DNA from: Sandaracinaceae bacterium | Lineage (GTDB): Bacteria > Myxococcota_A > Polyangia > Polyangiales > Houyiibacteriaceae | DNA: 64,000 nt | Reading direction: 5' to 3' | Assembly: GCA_020633055.1 (NCBI GenBank) | Contig: JACKEJ010000006.1 | Location: 744,001-808,000 of the forward strand | Shown here: one piece after another, positions 42,516-52,498 of the stretch | Layout of the letters: each line of letters begins with the position of its first letter | How positions within the stretch are numbered: position 1 is the stretch's first letter | The notes under the pieces: generated by a model | What the model saw: the letters and a program-made list of their open reading frames with translations, nothing else | Database searches by the model: none | Told to the model about the DNA's origin: nothing | Program-made: the position numbers and the translations under genes

Positions 42516-43415
42516 ATGTCCGACGACGAGCGGACCACGAACCCCCATAGGACGGTCATCACGGCCGCCGACATGCCCCCCCAGGCGCCCAAGCACCAAG
42601 ATGCGTGCTTGGTGGTCATCTACGGGGACGACCTTGGCCGACGTGTCCCGCTGACGCGCCGGCCGATGGTCATTGGGCGCTCCAGCAAGGCCGACGTCCA
42701 GATCGACCAGGAGAGCGTGTCGCGCAACCACTGCCGGCTGATCTTCCACAAGGACGCCTACGCCCTGCAGGACATGGGCTCCACCAACGGCAGCTACGTC
42801 AACGACACGCTGGTCGACACCATCGTCCTGCGCGACGGTGACCAGCTCAAGGTGGGGCGCACCATCCTCAAGTTCATCGTGGGGGGCAACGTCGAGGCGC
42901 AGTACCACGAGGAGATCTACCGCCTGATGACGGTGGACGGCCTCACGCAGGTGCACAACAAGCGCTTCTTCGACGAGGCCCTCGATCGCGAGGTGTCGCG
43001 CTGCACCCGCTACGGTCGCACGTTTGCGCTGGTCACGTTCGACATCGATCACTTCAAGTCGGTGAACGACACGCACGGTCACTTGGCGGGGGACGCCGTC
43101 CTGCGACAGCTGGGCGTCCTGGTGCGTGATCACGTGAGGCGCGACGACATCGTCTGTCGCACGGGCGGGGAGGAGTTCTCCATCCTGGCACCCGAGCTCG
43201 ATGGCGCACACGGGCAAGTCTTCGCGGAGAAGCTGCGCACGCTGGTGGAGACGACCCACTTCGAGTTCGAGAGCACACGGCTGCCCATCACCATCAGCCT
43301 CGGCGTGGCCGAGTGGTCTACGGCGATGCAGTCCGGCGACGATCTGGTGCGCGCCGCGGACGCCAAGCTCTACGAGGCCAAGCGGGGTGGTCGCAACTGC
43401 GTGCGGGGGGCCTAG
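42516..43415 (+). CDS. FHA-GGDEF diguanylate cyclase
   Basis: A 299-residue cytosolic protein with an N-terminal FHA domain (VIGRSSKADVQID, SVSRNHCRL, DMGSTNGSYVND) and a C-terminal GGDEF domain. The active-site motif is GGEEF in CRTGGEEFSIL, which is compatible with cyclase activity. The inhibitory I-site RxxD is present as RRDD five residues before GGEEF. The FHA domain should bind a phospho-Thr partner and so couple Ser/Thr kinase signalling to cyclic di-GMP. It starts at ATG 42516; the 162 bases upstream have no recognisable promoter. Confidence 0.93.
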   Translation: MSDDERTTNPHRTVITAADMPPQAPKHQDACLVVIYGDDLGRRVPLTRRPMVIGRSSKADVQIDQESVSRNHCRLIFHKDAYALQDMGSTNGSYVNDTLVDTIVLRDGDQLKVGRTILKFIVGGNVEAQYHEEIYRLMTVDGLTQVHNKRFFDEALDREVSRCTRYGRTFALVTFDIDHFKSVNDTHGHLAGDAVLRQLGVLVRDHVRRDDIVCRTGGEEFSILAPELDGAHGQVFAEKLRTLVETTHFEFESTRLPITISLGVAEWSTAMQSGDDLVRAADAKLYEAKRGGRNCVRGA

Positions 43416-43482
43416 CCGTCGAGGCAGCCGGGCCTTCCGCTGGGCGCTCGCGAGAGGCGCGAGGCGAACGTGCGTTTGGGCA

Positions 43483-44997
43483 TCACCACGGCTGGTTGGC
43501 CTTCATCACCAGCGCGATCAGGAGCTGCATTGCGCCGAGGGCGGCAGCGAGGCGCGTGTCCCGTAGACCAGAGACCGCCGCCAGCGCCGCCACGGGCACC
43601 ATGAAGAGCCACATGCGCGCCACCTCGTTGGTGCCGGTCAGCGCGCTCAGGGCGAGCAGCATGGTGAACACCCCCAACGGCAAGAGCGTGCTGGCCGCCC
43701 GCCGCGCGTCGCGCAGGTGTGCCAGCGAAGCGCCTGCGCGCCAGACCAGGAGCGCCACCAGCGGCGCCCCAGCGTAGAGCGTCCACTCGAGGAACGCTCC
43801 GACGCGCCACGGCTCGGCCGGGACCCCAGCCTTCCATCGTGCATGGTACGCGAGGGCTGCTTGGAAGCGCTGGACGGGGTGATACTCGAGCCAGGCCATG
43901 AGCGCGCCCGTGACCGCAGCCACCCCGAGCGCGAAGCCGAACAGCGTCAGCAGCGCGCGCCTGCTGGCGTGCGTCTCCGGAGCGCTGGCGAGAGAGACGG
44001 CGAGGACCACCCCCACCGCGAGGCCGAGCGCGGGCACCAGCGAGAAGCTGACGTACAGCCCCAGGCCGAACAGGCCTCCCGCGAGCAACGCGAAGGTGAG
44101 CAGCTGCACGACCAGGGCAACGCTCCCACGCGTCGGGTTCGCCTGCATGGCACGGCAGAGGCACCACAAGGCCAGCAGGGCCAGCAGGGGGTAGCACGCG
44201 CCGTCGAGGTGATACGTGATGAGCAGGAGCGCCGGGCTGGTGGCTGTGAGGATCGCCGCCGCGCTCGCCGCGACGAGCGCGCTCTGGTCTTCGGAGGGGC
44301 CTGTGCCGTGATCGCCGTGCAGACGCACGCCGAGCGCCAGCACGAGAGGCGCCAGCAGCGCGGTGGCCAAGGGGAAGAGCAGCGCGGCGGCCACGAAGCC
44401 GTCCTCGAACCCTGACACGCGCGCGCTGTGCCGAGCGAGCTGGCGTAGGGGCGCGAAGTGTCCGGCCAGCGGGCCCCGCCCGAGCGCGTCGAGCCCCATG
44501 TAGATGGCCAGCGCGCCTGGGGGCTTGCTCGGGGGAAACGCGCCTAGCTGCCGCGTCTCTGCCAGCTCGTCGTAGCGACGGAGGGTGTCCAGCTGCACCT
44601 CGCGCCGCTGCGCCGCGATGACGTGGAACTCGCCGTGCCCACCCTCGTGTCGCGACAGGAGCGACTCCACGCGGCGGGCGTCGAGCGGCACGAACAGCGC
44701 CTGGCTCGACAACGCCAACACAAACACCGCGGCATACGCGCGGATGCGCCGACCGTTGCGCGCCGCGTGGAGCGCGACGCTGGCCAGCCACGGTACCAAC
44801 ACGCACACCGCGAGCATGGCCCAGCCCGCCCCGAGCCCCCGGAACGTGGGGCCATAGAACCACGCAGGGATGCTCCGCAGGTAGGGCAGCCCTGCGACCA
44901 CCAGCGCGACCTGCACGCAGCACAGGGCGCCCAACCCCACCAGCGCGGCCCAGGTGCGCGCCCGGTGTCGGCGGGCCGAGGTGGTCGCGTGCGTCAC
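43483..44997 (-). CDS. Polytopic membrane protein, GT-C-like glycosyltransferase candidate
   Basis: A 504-residue protein with about ten membrane segments, starting MTHATTSARRHRARTW. A loop after the first two helices carries FPPSKPPGALAIYMGLD, similar to the HPPG/PPG loop of GT-C lipid-sugar transferases. The family is not certain. It is last of three genes read leftward (GT2 glycosyltransferase, methyltransferase, this one), with a 9-base gap to the methyltransferase gene, so the three are likely one operon for a lipid-linked sugar. Confidence 0.75.
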   Translation of the reverse strand: MTHATTSARRHRARTWAALVGLGALCCVQVALVVAGLPYLRSIPAWFYGPTFRGLGAGWAMLAVCVLVPWLASVALHAARNGRRIRAYAAVFVLALSSQALFVPLDARRVESLLSRHEGGHGEFHVIAAQRREVQLDTLRRYDELAETRQLGAFPPSKPPGALAIYMGLDALGRGPLAGHFAPLRQLARHSARVSGFEDGFVAAALLFPLATALLAPLVLALGVRLHGDHGTGPSEDQSALVAASAAAILTATSPALLLITYHLDGACYPLLALLALWCLCRAMQANPTRGSVALVVQLLTFALLAGGLFGLGLYVSFSLVPALGLAVGVVLAVSLASAPETHASRRALLTLFGFALGVAAVTGALMAWLEYHPVQRFQAALAYHARWKAGVPAEPWRVGAFLEWTLYAGAPLVALLVWRAGASLAHLRDARRAASTLLPLGVFTMLLALSALTGTNEVARMWLFMVPVAALAAVSGLRDTRLAAALGAMQLLIALVMKANQPW

Positions 44998-45006
44998 CGG
45001 GCGGCC

Positions 45007-45840
45007 TCAGCGACGCTCGGCCACGAACGCGAGCCCGACGGAGGGGGCGTGCGGCGCGAGCAGCCGCGCGTCGAGCGCGTTCAGGGTGTCGGTCAACGCC
45101 ACCAGTCCCCGAGGCGGGAGGCGGTCGCGCACGTGCAAGCTGCGCTTGGCGTTCCCCGTCGCCGCTGCACCGCTGTTGGCGGCGTTGGCCTTGAGCGCGC
45201 GTTGGAGCAGGCCAGGCACGTAGAGCTCGGCGGCTGCGGCGAGGGCGCCCGACAGCCCCGTGACCTGGACCACCTCGAACCCGGCCTCGTTCAACCAACG
45301 CGCTGCTTGCTCACGACGGACCAGCCACGCGTGCCCGTAGCCGTACGCGCCCACCGGCAGCGGCGCGCGCGAACGGCGCCGGACGTGGTTGATAGGGTCG
45401 TAGGTCACGGGGAAGTCGTGGTTCGGGCAGGTCAGCACCAGCGTGCCACCCGGCCGCGTCACACGGGCGAGCTCGCTCACCAGAGCCAGTGGCTGCTCGA
45501 CGTGCTCGATGACCTCGAGGCAGGTCACCAGGTCGAAGCTCGCGTCGGAGTAGGGCAGTCGCGCGCCCGACACCTGGGTGTAGCGCACGTTCGGGAGGTC
45601 GGCGTTCAGCGTGGCGGCGCGCGCGAGATCCCCCGCGTTCACGTCGCAGGCGTCCAGCGTCTCGGCGTGTTCCGCGAGGCAGGCGTGCAGCTCACCCTCG
45701 CCACATCCCACGTCCAGCCCTCTCGCGAAGGGCTTGCCGGCCCCGTCGGCGCTGCCCCTTGCGCGCCCCAGCGTGTCGAGGGTCGCGGCGATGTACCGCT
45801 CCCGAGCGCGGTAGGTGGGGAAGAGCAGCTTGAAGTTCAT
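45007..45840 (-). CDS. Class I SAM-dependent methyltransferase
   Basis: A 277-residue enzyme. The SAM-binding motif I is LDVGCGEGELHACL, motif II ends in DACDVN, and the post-motif FDLVTCLEVIEHVEQP is typical of the UbiG-like and sugar/lipid methyltransferase group. A hydrophobic C-terminal segment of about 30 residues may bind a membrane. The start overlaps the GT2 gene stop by four bases. Its substrate is probably the product of the neighbouring glycosyltransferases. Confidence 0.88.
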   Translation of the reverse strand: MNFKLLFPTYRARERYIAATLDTLGRARGSADGAGKPFARGLDVGCGEGELHACLAEHAETLDACDVNAGDLARAATLNADLPNVRYTQVSGARLPYSDASFDLVTCLEVIEHVEQPLALVSELARVTRPGGTLVLTCPNHDFPVTYDPINHVRRRSRAPLPVGAYGYGHAWLVRREQAARWLNEAGFEVVQVTGLSGALAAAAELYVPGLLQRALKANAANSGAAATGNAKRSLHVRDRLPPRGLVALTDTLNALDARLLAPHAPSVGLAFVAERR

Positions 45841-46634
45841 GGGGTCGGTTGGGCCAGCGCTCGCGCGCGGCGGGCGGCGCCGTGGCGTAGTGCGAGCGCG
45901 ACGAATTCCAGCACGGCGCGCCCGATCACGTCTACCCGCGCGCCGCTCTGGAGGCCAGCCTCTCGAGGCCGGTGAGTGACGGGCAGCTCGCCGATGCGGA
46001 GCCCGGCGTGGCGGGCGGCGCTCAGCATCTCCGCGTCGATCAGCGCTCCTGTGGCGTGCAGCCGCAGGTCGTCGAACAGGCTGCGTGGATAGACCTTGAA
46101 GGCGCAGTTGACGTCGCGCACGGAGACACCCAACAGACCGTTGACGGCCGCGCTGAACGTGCTCCCGAAGAAGCCACGGAGCGGCCCGTCACGGCGCTCC
46201 GCGCGATAGCCGGTCACCACGTCGTACCGCCCCAGCAGAGCGAGCAACGCCGGGAGCTCGTCGAGATCGAACTGGCCGTCTGCGTCGGTGTAGAAGATCC
46301 AGTCCAAGCGAGCTTGCTCGAACCCGGAGCGGAGCGCCGCGCCATAGCCCCGGTTGGTCGCGTGGGTGATGACGCGCACGCGCGCGTCGTCGGAGGCGAG
46401 TGACCGGGCCACCTCCGAGGTCCCGTCGCGGCTCCCGTCATCGACGATCAGCACCTCGCACACGTCCGCGCACGCTGCACCGACCTCGAGGGCGGCGCGT
46501 ACGACATGGGCGAGTGATGCCTCTTCGTCGTGGGCTGGCAGCACGATGCTCAGCCCGCGCACGTGGGCTGCGCCCGCGAGGGCGTCGGAGGACGAAGGCG
46601 TGGGCACGGCGACGGGATGGTAAGGGGCGCTCAT
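45837..46634 (-). CDS. GT2 family glycosyltransferase, dolichol-phosphate-mannose-synthase-like
   Basis: A 265-residue family 2 glycosyltransferase. SIVLPAHDEEASLAHVV starts the Rossmann half, IVDDGSRDGT binds nucleotide sugar, and YTDADGQFDLDEL holds the DxD metal motif. The C-terminal part (CAFKVYPRSLFDD, LIDAEMLSAAR) is typical of DPM1-like enzymes that load a sugar on a polyprenyl phosphate. I start it at ATG 46634. It is first of a three-gene leftward operon and is divergent from the membrane protein gene at 46728. Confidence 0.92.
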   Translation of the reverse strand: MSAPYHPVAVPTPSSSDALAGAAHVRGLSIVLPAHDEEASLAHVVRAALEVGAACADVCEVLIVDDGSRDGTSEVARSLASDDARVRVITHATNRGYGAALRSGFEQARLDWIFYTDADGQFDLDELPALLALLGRYDVVTGYRAERRDGPLRGFFGSTFSAAVNGLLGVSVRDVNCAFKVYPRSLFDDLRLHATGALIDAEMLSAARHAGLRIGELPVTHRPREAGLQSGARVDVIGRAVLEFVALALRHGAARRARALAQPTP

Positions 46635-46727
46635 CGCCCCGGCAACCCTACGACCGCGGACCGCTATTCCCCACGGGGCGTGCCATCCCGCGCGTCCTTC
46701 GCGGTGGAAGCTGCTACGTTCCGCACC

Positions 46728-48596
46728 GTGTCGGAACCGCCCGTGAGTGACAGCGCACCCGAGGACCTCCCCCTGTGGCCAACGAGCACGGCCACCCGGC
46801 AGACGTGGGTCTCCGTAGCGCTCGTCGCCGTCGTCTACCTGTATGTGGTCCCGTACTTCCCGGCGCTGAACAACCCGAACGAGAACGTGCGTGTGTACAT
46901 GACGGCGGCGCTCGTCGAGGATCACTCGTACGACATCGGCGGCCCACGCCGACGCTGGGGGTGGGTCAACGACGCCGCGTGCGTGGACGAACTCCCAGAC
47001 CGGACGCTGGTGCCCTGTGAGCGCACTGCCCCCGCTGGGGCGGTCCGACGCTACTACTCGGTCAAGGCGCCGGGAGCGAGCTTTCTCGGCGTGCCGGGCT
47101 ACGCCATCTACCACGCGCTGCTCGGTGAGGGAGACGAGCCCGAGCTGCGGTGGGCCGTGTACAGCATGCGCCTGAGCGGCACCATCCTGCCGACGCTGCT
47201 TTTCTTGTTCGCCTTCCATCGCTTCCTGTGCCGCCAGACGCGGCGCCGTTGGCTGCGAGAGCTCGCGTTCTTCGGCGTCGCGCTCGGCTCGGTGATGCTC
47301 GGCTACGCATACATGTTCGCGAGCCACACGCAGAGCGCTGCGTGCGCGTTCGGCGCGTTCATGATCCTGTTCGATGCCCGCGCGCGGAGCCGCTCCCGGG
47401 GCTGGGTCCCGCGCCCCGCGCTCGCGAACATCTCCTGGGACCAGGCCACTGCAGCGGGCATGCTGGCCGCGGGGGCGAGCCTGTTCGAGTACCCGTGCTT
47501 CGTGGTGAGCGTGCTGCTGTCCGTCTACGCGCTCACCGCGGTCCGCCCGTGGTCGCGCCTCGTCGGCTTCGGGGTCGGCGCCTTGGTCCCCACGCTGCTG
47601 ATGATGCACTTCCAGTGGCGCGCGTTCGGCAACCCGCTCTCGCCCGGCCACCTCTTCGTCGAGAACCCGAGCTTCCGGGCGATCCACCACGAGGGCTTCT
47701 ACGGTGCGCAGTCGTTCCATTGGGACGGCGCCTTCGCGCTCCTCTTCGACGGACGCCTCGGTATGTTCGGGACCTCCCCGTGGCTCGCGCTCGGGCTGGT
47801 GGGGCTCGGCGTCATGCTCGTCTCGCCGGGCCGCCTGGGATCGCGGGTAGACGCCCTCTTTGCTGCGCTCGTCTGCGTCGGGCTGTACGTGTTCATCTGC
47901 TTCATGAACATCTGGCACGCGGGCTGGTCGGTGGGGCCACGCTATCTCGTCGCGCTGATCCCCTTCCTCGGATTCTTCGGTCTGGTCGCGCTGGAGCGCC
48001 TAGCGCAGCGCTGGCCGGTCGCTGCGGCTGGGCTCGGGCTGGGCCTGCTCCTCGCGGGCTTCGTCAGCGCCTCGCTCCCGTCCATGTACTACCCGCACCT
48101 CATGCCAGAGCTGTCCGCGCCCGTCTCCCAGCTCTTGCCCGTGCTCATCGGGCACGACTACGCCCCGTACAACGCGGGCAACCTGCTCCACTGGTACGGC
48201 AGCGCCTCCATGGCGCCGCTGGTGCTCGTGTTGCTGGCGGTGCTCCGGTCATCCGCGCCAGATGGCGTCGACCTCCCCTCGAGGGTGTCGCGCGTGGGTG
48301 TCAGCGTCGCCGCCGTGCTCATCGCGGGGGTGGTCGTCGCGCAGCACTTCGTCTGGGAGCCCGAGCGCACCCGCGCCGTGCGCGACGCGGTCGCGTTCGT
48401 ATGCGAGCACTGGACGCCCGAGGGCCACGATCGCGCCGCGGCGCTCGCCTCCTCGCGGCGTATCGACGAGGTCGAGCTGCGGACGGAGCTGCTGCGCGCA
48501 GAAGGGCGTGACGACGACGCTGCCCAAGCGCAGCGACGTCTGGACAGCTTGCGCGCGGCCGAAGAGACCCGCGCTCGCCGCCGAGGGGAGGAGTGA
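46728..48596 (+). CDS. Polytopic membrane protein, GT-C-like
   Basis: A 622-residue protein with about eleven hydrophobic segments. GTG 46728 is the chosen start; GTG 46743 is equally possible. The first helix is VSVALVAVVYLYVVPYF; the periplasmic loop after it carries NENVRVYMTAALVEDHSYDIGGP and YYSVKAPGASFLGVPGYAIYH, the region that in GT-C enzymes carries catalytic acidic residues and a PG loop. The C-terminal tail is acidic and helical. It is divergent from the GT2 gene and its stop overlaps the start of the next gene. A lipid-linked sugar transfer role is inferred. Confidence 0.8.
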   Translation: MSEPPVSDSAPEDLPLWPTSTATRQTWVSVALVAVVYLYVVPYFPALNNPNENVRVYMTAALVEDHSYDIGGPRRRWGWVNDAACVDELPDRTLVPCERTAPAGAVRRYYSVKAPGASFLGVPGYAIYHALLGEGDEPELRWAVYSMRLSGTILPTLLFLFAFHRFLCRQTRRRWLRELAFFGVALGSVMLGYAYMFASHTQSAACAFGAFMILFDARARSRSRGWVPRPALANISWDQATAAGMLAAGASLFEYPCFVVSVLLSVYALTAVRPWSRLVGFGVGALVPTLLMMHFQWRAFGNPLSPGHLFVENPSFRAIHHEGFYGAQSFHWDGAFALLFDGRLGMFGTSPWLALGLVGLGVMLVSPGRLGSRVDALFAALVCVGLYVFICFMNIWHAGWSVGPRYLVALIPFLGFFGLVALERLAQRWPVAAAGLGLGLLLAGFVSASLPSMYYPHLMPELSAPVSQLLPVLIGHDYAPYNAGNLLHWYGSASMAPLVLVLLAVLRSSAPDGVDLPSRVSRVGVSVAAVLIAGVVVAQHFVWEPERTRAVRDAVAFVCEHWTPEGHDRAAALASSRRIDEVELRTELLRAEGRDDDAAQAQRRLDSLRAAEETRARRRGEE

Positions 48597-50434
48597 TGGG
48601 CTCGTTGGGAGCGCGCGTGCGAGCGTGGCTCTCGGGCGTCGCGGTCGACGTCCGGGCAGAGCGGCGGGTCGCCTTGCTGGTGACCCTCGGCCTTGCACTC
48701 GGGCAGTGGGGGAGCGCCCTGGCGACGGGGCTCCACACGGGCTTCGGCGACTGGCAGATGGTCCACCACGGCTGGGAGGCCGCCTGGGTGTCGGTGACCC
48801 GCTTTGGAGAAGTGCCGCTCTGGGACCCCTTTCACTGCGGCGGGGTTCCCCAGCTGGGCAACCCGGAGAGCCAGGCCTTCGGTCCTCAGTTCCTGCTGGC
48901 GTTCCCGCTCGGGACCACGCTGGCGTTGAAGGTGTTGCTCATCCTGCATGCGTGGTTCGGCTTCTACTGGGCCTACCGCTGGGCGCGCGCGCACCACGGC
49001 CTCGGCATCATGCCCAGCTACGTGGCCAGCATCACGTGGGCCGCCAGCGGCTACTTCGCGTGGCAGATCGGGGGAGGGCACGCCACCTTCCTGCCGTTCT
49101 ACTTCGCGCCGGGACTGCTCATGGCCGCGAGGGCGTCCGCGACCGACGCGCGAGGTGCCGTCGCGCTGGCGGGGCTCATGGGTCTGACAGTCATGGAGGG
49201 CGGCACCTACGCCTTCCCCTACTTCGTCGTCCTGGTAGGCTTCGATGCGCTGACCCGCCTGTTCACGCGGCGCACCGGTGCAGGAGCGGCCGACGCCCTC
49301 ACGCGCCTCGGATCACGTGGCGCCGTCCTGCGGGGTGTGCTGACGGCCGCCGCGCTCACGGGGCTGCTCGGCGCCATCCGTTTCCTCCCCATCATGGACG
49401 TGTTGCGGCGGTACCCTCGCACAGTCCCGAGCACCGACCGCATGCAGCCGTTCGAGCTGCTCGACCTGTGGGGGCGCTGGTCCTTCCCGTGGGAGCACCC
49501 ACTGCACGACTTCGTCTGGCCGGAGTACGTCGCGTTCATCAGCCCGCCGTTGCTGGTCTTGGCCATCGCGGGCGTCGGGGTCGCCATCAACCGTCGTTCG
49601 CACGGCGCGTGGGTCGGCGTGCTCTTCTTCATCGCGCTGCTCCTCGGTGACCACGGCCCCTTTTCCCCGTGGGCGTTGCTGCACCGCCTCCCGATCTACG
49701 ACTCGCTGCGTCTGCCCTCCCGCTTCTCCGGCCTGGCCACGCTCTACGTCGCAGCGTTGACGGGCTTCGGCTTCCAAGCGCTGCAGGACGTGTGCGCGCG
49801 CCTGCTGGCACGCCGCGCACGGCTCGACGTCGCGCGTGTGATGCGCTTCGTCGCGCCGGCGCTGGCGGTGGGCTGTACCGCCTGGCTCGTCGTGTGGAGC
49901 GCGGCGGTGAGCAACAAGTTCCACGACCCACCGCTCGTGGAGCAGCCTCCGGCCGAGTCTTTCCACTTCGCGCCGCCACACACCTATGGCCTGCTCGTCG
50001 CCAGCTTCCCGCGCATGAACGTCGGCACCTCCATGTGCTACGTGGGCAACATGAACTGGCGCATCGGGAGTGGGATGTGGACCGGGGAGCGTCCGCAGGC
50101 GCGCGTCGAAGGCCGGCGCAACCGGGCCGGCGAGGTCGTCGAGGTGGCGCGTACCCCCAACCGCTTCCACGCGACCGCGCAGCTCATTCGTGACGGCCGC
50201 GTGGTGTTCAACCAGAACTACGACCCCGATTGGCAGAGCAACTTCGGAGAGGTCGTCGAGGATCGAGGCCGCCTCGCCGTCGATCTACCCGAGGGTGAGC
50301 ACAAGATCATCGTGCGGTACGCTCCCCACACCTTCGTGCCGGGTCTGACGGGTACCGGCATGGGGCTGCTGCTGTCTTGGCTCGTCTTCGTGTACGGCTA
50401 CCGCCCGCGCGGCGAAGAGACCGCGGCGGCGTGA
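48596..50434 (+). CDS. YfhO-like membrane protein
   Basis: A 612-residue protein with about eleven membrane segments. The N-terminal half has WDPFHCGGVPQLGNPESQ and LLILHAWFGFYWAYRW, which match the YfhO family (GT-C-like proteins that add sugars to teichoic acids or other polymers in other bacteria). A C-terminal soluble part (FNQNYDPDWQSN, then a final helix) is also usual in YfhO. ATG 48596 overlaps the stop of the upstream gene by one base. The product is likely a glycan-modifying membrane enzyme. Confidence 0.85.
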   Translation: MGSLGARVRAWLSGVAVDVRAERRVALLVTLGLALGQWGSALATGLHTGFGDWQMVHHGWEAAWVSVTRFGEVPLWDPFHCGGVPQLGNPESQAFGPQFLLAFPLGTTLALKVLLILHAWFGFYWAYRWARAHHGLGIMPSYVASITWAASGYFAWQIGGGHATFLPFYFAPGLLMAARASATDARGAVALAGLMGLTVMEGGTYAFPYFVVLVGFDALTRLFTRRTGAGAADALTRLGSRGAVLRGVLTAAALTGLLGAIRFLPIMDVLRRYPRTVPSTDRMQPFELLDLWGRWSFPWEHPLHDFVWPEYVAFISPPLLVLAIAGVGVAINRRSHGAWVGVLFFIALLLGDHGPFSPWALLHRLPIYDSLRLPSRFSGLATLYVAALTGFGFQALQDVCARLLARRARLDVARVMRFVAPALAVGCTAWLVVWSAAVSNKFHDPPLVEQPPAESFHFAPPHTYGLLVASFPRMNVGTSMCYVGNMNWRIGSGMWTGERPQARVEGRRNRAGEVVEVARTPNRFHATAQLIRDGRVVFNQNYDPDWQSNFGEVVEDRGRLAVDLPEGEHKIIVRYAPHTFVPGLTGTGMGLLLSWLVFVYGYRPRGEETAAA

Positions 50435-50473
50435 GTCCCCCGCCGCGCACCTCGACGCCGCGGAGCTCGGCGC

Positions 50474-52498
50474 TCAGCGGTCGAAGTGGGTGCGTCGGTC
50501 GAAGTCACGGTGGGTTTCGTAGAGCGCGTCGTAGTGAACGACGAAGTATGCGCTGTTGACCAGCAGCGCCAGCAGACCGGCGGCCGTCGTGACGCGAGCC
50601 CAGCCCGTCGTCCAGCGCGAGGGCCAGGCCTCCGCCACGACGAACGGGACCAACGCGAACAACAAGAACGGGGTGATGATCTTCCGCAACACGCTCCATC
50701 CCGCGGGCTCCATCGCCCATGGCAGTTCGTGCATGAAATTGAACCCGTACATGACGAGCAGCCCGACCAACAGGAGACCGCCGAAGAGGTTCGGGCGCTC
50801 GAGCAGGTCGTCCAAGAAGTGGCCCGCGCCCAAGCACACGTACGGCATGACGGGCAAGATGTACCAGCCGAAGGTCCAGTTCCCGCTCGAGAGCGCCAGC
50901 GCCGCGAGATACACCAGCGGAGGCAGGCTGAGCACGCTGCGCCGCGCGTCGTCCAGCTTGCCGAAGCCCAGCGCGTAGCCGAGCCACGCGAACAGGACCT
51001 GCCCGTGTCCGACGAGGTTGTGGTTGATCAGGCCGTCGGCGAAGAATCGCGGGAAGATGTTCCAGTGGGCGGGGCGCCCGGACGCCTGGTGCGCCGTGCT
51101 GAACACGAATAGGTCCCAGTCGACGTACGCCCCGTAGAGCGCCAGCGGGAGCAGCCCCAACACGCCGCCCGCGCACGCCACGAGCGCAGGCCGGATGCCG
51201 CCGTGGAGGAAGAACAGCAACACCAGGGGCGGCAGGAAGAAGGCCCCCGGGACCTTGGCCAGCGCCCCCAGACCCGTCACGAAGGCTGCTGCCCAGATGA
51301 AGCGCTCGCGACGGTCATCGTCCGCCTGCCAGCGCAGGAAGAGGTAGACGCCCAAGAGCGCGAGAGGTGTGAGCAGCGCCTCCTCTTTGATGACACGCTG
51401 CTGCACGATGAGGGTGGGGAGGGCGCTGTACAGCAGCGCGGCGAGATAGGGCGTGCGCGAGCGCGGGAACAGCTGGCGCCCGATGGCGACCAGGAGAAGC
51501 AGCGAGGGCACGTAGAGCGCGATGGGGACCAAGCGCGTATACGTCAGGCGCGCCTCGAGGTACGTGCGCGCCCCGCCCAGCTTGGCTGCAGCTCCGGCCA
51601 GCAGGTGCAGCAGGGGAGGGTGCTCCAGGTATGGCCTGATCACCGCGAAGGGGTTGAGGCCGAAGTAGTCCACCTGCTCGACGGCGACGCGGTCCCCATA
51701 CACGTCGGCCCACAGCGACCAGCCGCGCGTGCCACCGTCGGTGAGGAGCTGGAAGCCATTCCAGGTGGCGAACAGCTCGTCGGGGTTCTCGCCGTATTCC
51801 GGCATGGCGGCGTAGTCGAACAGGCGCGCGCCCAGCCCGAACGCGAGGATGGCGAGCAGCGCGGCCAGCCCCGCGCGACGCCGAAAGCGTTCAGGGTCCC
51901 GCGTTCCGAGCAGGACACCACACGCCACGAGCAGGGCGGTGCCCCAGAGCACCCAGGGGAGGGCGGGCGAGCGGGTCAGCGGGAGGGGGTGTGAGGGACG
52001 CAGCGCCGTCACGGGGACGCGCGCATAGCCGCTCCCGGGCTGCGTGGTGTCGCGAAATTCGAGGCCGATCGCCGCGTCGTCCGGGAACTGCGCGTCGAGC
52101 ACGAGCGTCAGCGGGTGGCGCCCGGGGTCGAGGTCGACCGCCTCGCTCGCCACACGCAACGCGTTGCGCCGTGTGTGCCGGGGACGGATCGTCCAGCGCG
52201 CGCCCGCGGGCACTTCGATGGTCCCGTCGAGCGTCACCCGGTAGGGCACGCGACCGCGCGGGAGCGGGTGCGCGCGGAAGTTCCAGCGCTGTACCAAGAT
52301 GGCGTTGATGCGGTGCTTGGTCTCGAACAGAGGGCGGGGCTCGTAGCCGTGGTAGACCGGAAACTCGCCACCCGGGTCGCGCACGGTGACGGCGATGTCG
52401 AGGCCGTGTTCCGCGCGTCGGAGCAGCAGGGGCGCCCCCACCAAGAGCGCCACGGTGGCCGCGGAGAGCGCGGAGAACGCGACCTTGCGGGCGCTCAT
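50474..52498 (-). CDS. GT39-like membrane glycosyltransferase
   Basis: A 674-residue protein. After an N-terminal anchor it has a beta-rich extracytoplasmic domain (VRDPGGEFPVYHGYEPRPLF, WTIRPRHTRRNALRV) of about 180 residues. The rest has about ten membrane segments, with YGENPDELFATWNGF and FAVIRPYLEHPPLLHLLAGA (a PPL/HPP loop) as in GT39/ArnT-type enzymes that use polyprenyl-phosphate sugars. ATG 52498 overlaps the stop of the upstream gene by four bases. It converges with the YfhO-like gene. Confidence 0.82.
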   Translation of the reverse strand: MSARKVAFSALSAATVALLVGAPLLLRRAEHGLDIAVTVRDPGGEFPVYHGYEPRPLFETKHRINAILVQRWNFRAHPLPRGRVPYRVTLDGTIEVPAGARWTIRPRHTRRNALRVASEAVDLDPGRHPLTLVLDAQFPDDAAIGLEFRDTTQPGSGYARVPVTALRPSHPLPLTRSPALPWVLWGTALLVACGVLLGTRDPERFRRRAGLAALLAILAFGLGARLFDYAAMPEYGENPDELFATWNGFQLLTDGGTRGWSLWADVYGDRVAVEQVDYFGLNPFAVIRPYLEHPPLLHLLAGAAAKLGGARTYLEARLTYTRLVPIALYVPSLLLLVAIGRQLFPRSRTPYLAALLYSALPTLIVQQRVIKEEALLTPLALLGVYLFLRWQADDDRRERFIWAAAFVTGLGALAKVPGAFFLPPLVLLFFLHGGIRPALVACAGGVLGLLPLALYGAYVDWDLFVFSTAHQASGRPAHWNIFPRFFADGLINHNLVGHGQVLFAWLGYALGFGKLDDARRSVLSLPPLVYLAALALSSGNWTFGWYILPVMPYVCLGAGHFLDDLLERPNLFGGLLLVGLLVMYGFNFMHELPWAMEPAGWSVLRKIITPFLLFALVPFVVAEAWPSRWTTGWARVTTAAGLLALLVNSAYFVVHYDALYETHRDFDRRTHFDR